Source of the DNA: [Clostridium] symbiosum
GTDB lineage: Bacteria; Bacillota; Clostridia; Lachnospirales; Lachnospiraceae
Direction of reading: 5' to 3'
DNA length: 64,000 nucleotides
Assembly (NCBI GenBank): GCA_021769625.1
Contig: JAETSN010000005.1
Span: forward strand, 21,368-85,367
In this document: in pieces, positions 60,818-64,000 of the stretch
How positions within the stretch are numbered: position 1 is the first letter of the stretch
Layout of the letters: every line of letters begins with the position of its first letter
Program-made: the position numbers and the translations under genes
Notes under the pieces: model-generated
The model's database searches: none
The model's input: the letters and a program-made list of their open reading frames with translations, nothing else
Told to the model about the DNA's origin: nothing

Positions 60818-61735
60818 TTACTTCAGCTTGATCCTCGGATCCACGATCTTATAGGCGATATCTACGAATACGTTCATAATGATAACGAGCGTTGCAAGGA
60901 AGATGGTCGTACCCATGATCATCGTATAATCACGTCCGTTGATCGCCTTGATGAATTCTCCGCCCAGGCCCGGAATCACAAAGATCTTCTCCACTACAAA
61001 ACTGCCTGTGATCGTATAGGCAAGCATCGGCCCCACATATGTAATTACCGGAAGAATCGCATTGCGGAGGGCATGTTTAAACAGAATAATACCACCTGCA
61101 AGTCCTTTCGCCCGTGCCGTGCGCATATAATCCTGGCCCAGTACATCCAGCATGGAAGAGCGCATCAGCCTCATAATATAAGCTGTCGGATAGAAAGAAA
61201 GAGCAGCCACCGGCATAATATAATGTTTCGCTGTCTGAAGTCCGATCGTCGGCAGGATCGCCAGCTTCACGCCCAAAAAGTACATCAGTACCGTACAGAT
61301 CACAAAGCTCGGCACTGCAATACCACAGGTCGCCACAACGCTGATCAGACTGTCCGCAAATTTTCCTCTCTTTAATGCTGCAATACATCCGAGCGGAATT
61401 CCCAGGATCAGGGAAACCATAACACAGGAAAGGCCAAGCCTGGCAGATACCGGAAATCTTGCTATAATAATAGATGTGACCGTACGTCCCCTCTGTTTTA
61501 AACTGTCGCCGAAATCCCCGTGTAAAGCATCCGTCATATAGGTAAGATATCTTTGGGACATCGGTTTGTCCAGGCCGTATTTCGCTTCCAGCGCAGCTGT
61601 TGCCTGAGGACTGATCGCTTTTTCTGATAAAAACGGACCGCCTGGCACCATATTCATCAGAAAAAAGGTGAGTGTTGCAACGGCCCATATCGTTACAATC
61701 CCCAGAATGATTCTTTTAACAATGTACTTAAACAT
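60818..61735 (-). CDS. oppB: Oligopeptide ABC transporter permease
   Basis: A 305-residue permease: first helix IILGIVTIWAVATLTFFLMN followed by MVPGGPF, the OppB/DppB signature, KYGLDKPMSQRYLTYM, and the EAA loop DVLGQDYMRTARAKGLAGG. Ends YKIVDPRIKLK, as usual. ATG 61735 follows AAGGAG; the ORF-track start adds 21 residues. First gene of the opp operon. Confidence 0.95.
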   Translation of the reverse strand: MFKYIVKRIILGIVTIWAVATLTFFLMNMVPGGPFLSEKAISPQATAALEAKYGLDKPMSQRYLTYMTDALHGDFGDSLKQRGRTVTSIIIARFPVSARLGLSCVMVSLILGIPLGCIAALKRGKFADSLISVVATCGIAVPSFVICTVLMYFLGVKLAILPTIGLQTAKHYIMPVAALSFYPTAYIMRLMRSSMLDVLGQDYMRTARAKGLAGGIILFKHALRNAILPVITYVGPMLAYTITGSFVVEKIFVIPGLGGEFIKAINGRDYTMIMGTTIFLATLVIIMNVFVDIAYKIVDPRIKLK

Positions 61736-62054
61736 GGTTAAAACTCCTTTACTATCATCTTGTTTTTTGCTATTTTTGCCATAATATATATACGACATGC
61801 AGCGATATTTATGGCATGTTAATACTTTATCATATTAGTTTACAATAACACAAAAATTTTACAATGTCCAATGTTTCATGGAATTTCCATAAATTTTCTG
61901 CAAATTTATACGATAAAATGAAAGTGACAGGTTATTTTATTATGTAAATTTATGCAGATTTCTGTGTTATTTAATAATTGACCGCTTTTAAAGGATTGTG
62001 ATTTTCTTTATAACATGATAAAACAGTTTTATATGGAAAGGAATTATCTGTTGT

Positions 62055-62729
62055 ATGAAAAATATTCTTATCATAGAAGACGACTCTGCTTTAACAACAG
62101 GACTTTGCAGGGCTCTTTCATCTGATGAAATTTATACTGCCGGGTGTCATTCTCTTCGGGAGGCGAGATGTATGCTTCAAAAAGAGACTTATGCTCTTAT
62201 TCTACTGGATGTAAATCTGCCGGACGGAAATGGTTTTGACTTTCTGAAAGAAATAAAGGACAAATTTTTGACTCCTGTCATTCTTCTGACAGCCAATGAT
62301 ATGGAAGCGGATATTGTAGCGGGTTTGGAACTCGGTGCGGATGATTATATTACAAAACCTTTTTCCCTTGCCGTTCTGCGGGCGAGGGTAAATGCCGCCC
62401 TGCGCAGGGAAAGTGTTGAAAAACCGGCGGTTCCCTTCTTGACCGACCGTTATTCTTTTCATTTTGACAGAATGGAATTTTTTTGTGACGGAATAAAAAC
62501 GGAACTGAGTAAGACAGAACAAAAGCTCCTGCGGCTTTTGGTGGAAAATGCCGGAATTACGCTAAGCCGGGATAAGCTGATCGACGCGGTATGGACCGAC
62601 GGCGCCGAATATGTGGATGAAAATGCTCTCTCTGTTACAATAAAACGGCTTCGGGATAAACTGAAAGCGCAGGATCACATTAAAACCGTTTATGGTATCG
62701 GGTATGTCTGGAAAAATAATAAAGAATGA
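62055..62729 (+). CDS. OmpR-family response regulator
   Basis: A 224-residue regulator: receiver domain (MKNILIIEDDSALTTGL; phospho-Asp in ILLDVNLPDGNGFDFL; Lys in DDYITKPFSLAVL) and a C-terminal winged helix (ELSKTEQKLLRLLVENAG...TVYGIGYVW). 38 bp before the kinase gene. The pair resembles VncRS/VanRS or BceRS-type systems that respond to cell-wall antibiotics or peptides. Upstream DNA (61799-62054) is very AT-rich and holds no other gene. Confidence 0.95.
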   Translation: MKNILIIEDDSALTTGLCRALSSDEIYTAGCHSLREARCMLQKETYALILLDVNLPDGNGFDFLKEIKDKFLTPVILLTANDMEADIVAGLELGADDYITKPFSLAVLRARVNAALRRESVEKPAVPFLTDRYSFHFDRMEFFCDGIKTELSKTEQKLLRLLVENAGITLSRDKLIDAVWTDGAEYVDENALSVTIKRLRDKLKAQDHIKTVYGIGYVWKNNKE

Positions 62730-62800
62730 TTTTTTTTGTGTAATACACATAAGGCATACGGAAAAATTTGCAGATTACTGAAAGGACATGGTCGTTTTCA

Positions 62801-63739
62801 ATGAAAGAATCTTATCTTGCTGTCATCATTTTTATTGCAGTTATGTGTTTCATCATATCATCCCTTATCATCTTTTTCTATCATCTACACACCCTGCGAA
62901 TCATGAACCGTCTGGAAAATATGGTAAATGCCGCCATTGACGGTTCTTTTACGGAACAGATTTTTGATGAGAGCAGGCTTTCCGCTTTAGAAAGCAATTT
63001 TGCCAAATATCTTTCCGCATCCGAAACTTCCTACAAAAATATAGCTGCTGAAAAAAATAATATCAAGACAATGATCTCTGATATCTCCCATCAGACCAAA
63101 ACTCCCATTTCCAATATTTTGTTGTATTCAGAATTATTGTCAGAGCAGGATCTGTCCCCTGAATCGAGAGAATATGTATCTTCCCTGACCTCGCAGGCAG
63201 AAAAGCTGAAATTTCTGGTCACGTCCCTTGTAAAGCTTTCCCGTCTGGAGACAGGAATCCTCACCCTGTCACCGAAAAAGACCCCTGTTTTTCCTATGAT
63301 AGATAATCTGATAGGACAATACACTCCTTCTGCAAAAGAAAAAAATCTTGCTCTTTCCATATTAAATGCCGGATCAAATACAGATGAACATACGGAAGAT
63401 CCTGCTGCCGTTTTTGATGAAAAATGGACGACGGAAGCCATCGGCAACCTGATCGATAACTCCATAAAATATACGGAGAGCGGCAGTATCACATTATCGG
63501 TAATACCCTATGAAATGTTTCTCTGTATTCAGGTTGCGGATACCGGTATCGGTATTCCCGAACAGGAACATGCAAAGATTTTTTTGCGTTTTTACCGTTC
63601 CGAATCCGTCCATGAAAAGCCCGGCGCAGGAATCGGTCTGTTTCTCGCCCGGCAGATCATCACGATGGAAGGAGGTTATATGAAAGTTTCCTCTAAACCG
63701 GGAAGGGGTTCTATTTTTTCCGTATATCTGCCCCTGTAA
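62801..63739 (+). CDS. Sensor histidine kinase (VanS/BceS-like)
   Basis: A 312-residue kinase. The start is taken at ATG 62801 (MKESYLAVII...); the ORF track uses TTG 62768. One long hydrophobic segment (LAVIIFIAVMCFIISSLIIFFYHL) anchors it, with no extracellular domain, so sensing is within the membrane or by a partner. H-box MISDISHQTKTPISNILLY; ATPase domain with NLIDNSIKYTESG, ADTGIGIPEQEHAKIF and GAGIGLFLARQII. Its partner is the regulator just upstream. Confidence 0.93.
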   Translation: MKESYLAVIIFIAVMCFIISSLIIFFYHLHTLRIMNRLENMVNAAIDGSFTEQIFDESRLSALESNFAKYLSASETSYKNIAAEKNNIKTMISDISHQTKTPISNILLYSELLSEQDLSPESREYVSSLTSQAEKLKFLVTSLVKLSRLETGILTLSPKKTPVFPMIDNLIGQYTPSAKEKNLALSILNAGSNTDEHTEDPAAVFDEKWTTEAIGNLIDNSIKYTESGSITLSVIPYEMFLCIQVADTGIGIPEQEHAKIFLRFYRSESVHEKPGAGIGLFLARQIITMEGGYMKVSSKPGRGSIFSVYLPL

Positions 63740-63956
63740 AACCGCACTAACAGTTCAGCCTTTGCCTGAACCGTTGCAAAACGGCTTTAAAGTTTTAAAA
63801 AAAGAATAGACTTTACTTACCAGATATGATATATTTAACTCATGTCCTGAATTAATCCGACAGCTTATGTAAAAGTGTAAAATATTTATAATTGACAATC
63901 AATAAAAAAAATGAAATCAAAACGACAGATGTTTTACACAGAAAGGAGTTATTCTT

Positions 63957-64000
63957 ATGATACTTACAAATGAAGATTTACTGGCGATATCACAGGTAGT
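63957..64000 (+). CDS. Start of a gene cut by the window edge
   Basis: After AAAGGAG and 7 bases, an ATG opens MILTNEDLLAISQV and runs off the window. Too short to identify. It lies 217 bp downstream of the kinase gene on the same strand. Confidence 0.55.
   Translation, partial: MILTNEDLLAISQV

Overview
The window looks like chromosomal DNA from an endospore-lineage Clostridia, most likely Lachnospiraceae. The evidence is a HU-rqcP-yabP-yabQ-divIC-spoIIE-tilS block, Gram-positive lipoprotein signal peptides, YesM/YesN-type sensors, NrdR-type operators, a class B sortase and strong AGGAGG-like ribosome binding sites. I see no rRNA, tRNA, CRISPR array, prophage or intact insertion sequence.

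Layout. 1-3.7 kb: conserved division/sporulation block (tilS partial, short spoIIE, divIC, yabQ, yabP, rqcP, hup). 3.8-14.7 kb: a YtfQRT-YjfF-like sugar ABC transporter, a GntR/LacI-hybrid regulator, and a sensing module of YesM kinase, YesN regulator and a membrane-anchored binding protein that resembles the transporter's own binding protein. 14.9-20.2 kb: PutP symporter and a redox/sulfur group (DUF134-NifX fusion, Crp/Fnr regulator, CoA-disulfide reductase-rhodanese, free rhodanese). 20.3-28.3 kb: sortase B, pgi, an unknown membrane protein, TSCPD protein, murG, ECF sigma/anti-sigma pair, GH25 lysozyme. 28.8-33.7 kb: CPA2 antiporter and anaerobic ribonucleotide reductase (nrdG, nrdD) with tandem NrdR boxes on both promoters and a DUF2284 gene with an apparent internal deletion. 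34-37.3 kb: two FGGY sugar kinases. 37.6-42.4 kb: S-adenosylhomocysteine recycling (mtnN, ahcY, SAH deaminase) and a 2-hydroxyacid dehydrogenase. 42.4-43.9 kb: decayed DNA (frameshifted Rpn-family nuclease, possible alcohol dehydrogenase remnant). 43.9-55.7 kb: a catabolic island with two Gfo/Idh/MocA oxidoreductases, a DgaE/SelA-like PLP enzyme, a D-aminoacylase-like amidohydrolase, a ManD-like dehydratase, a CUT1 ABC importer and twin AraC regulators. 55.9-61.8 kb: complete opp oligopeptide importer. 62-64 kb: an OmpR/VanS-like two-component system and the start of one more gene.

The most unusual features are not proteins. (1) Four copies of a 146-198 bp intergenic element with fixed ends (AACCAGC ... 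GCGTCCG) and a conserved core, whose 22-23 bp outer arms differ in sequence between copies yet stay self-complementary within each copy; this looks like a mobile or dispersed structured RNA/DNA element I cannot name. (2) A second family of GC-rich hairpin repeats near nrdG and on both sides of ahcY. (3) An eight-G tract that throws the CUT1 binding protein out of frame just after its lipoprotein signal. (4) Mirror-image consensus promoters sharing a 17-bp-arm palindrome between the DUF134-NifX and Crp/Fnr genes. The 43.9-55.7 kb island is the best candidate for an undescribed pathway, probably for an acylated amino acid or amino-sugar acid.

All family assignments are from reading the protein sequences by eye; no database search was possible. 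Starts were moved from the ORF-track positions where a better ribosome binding site and family N-terminus supported it.
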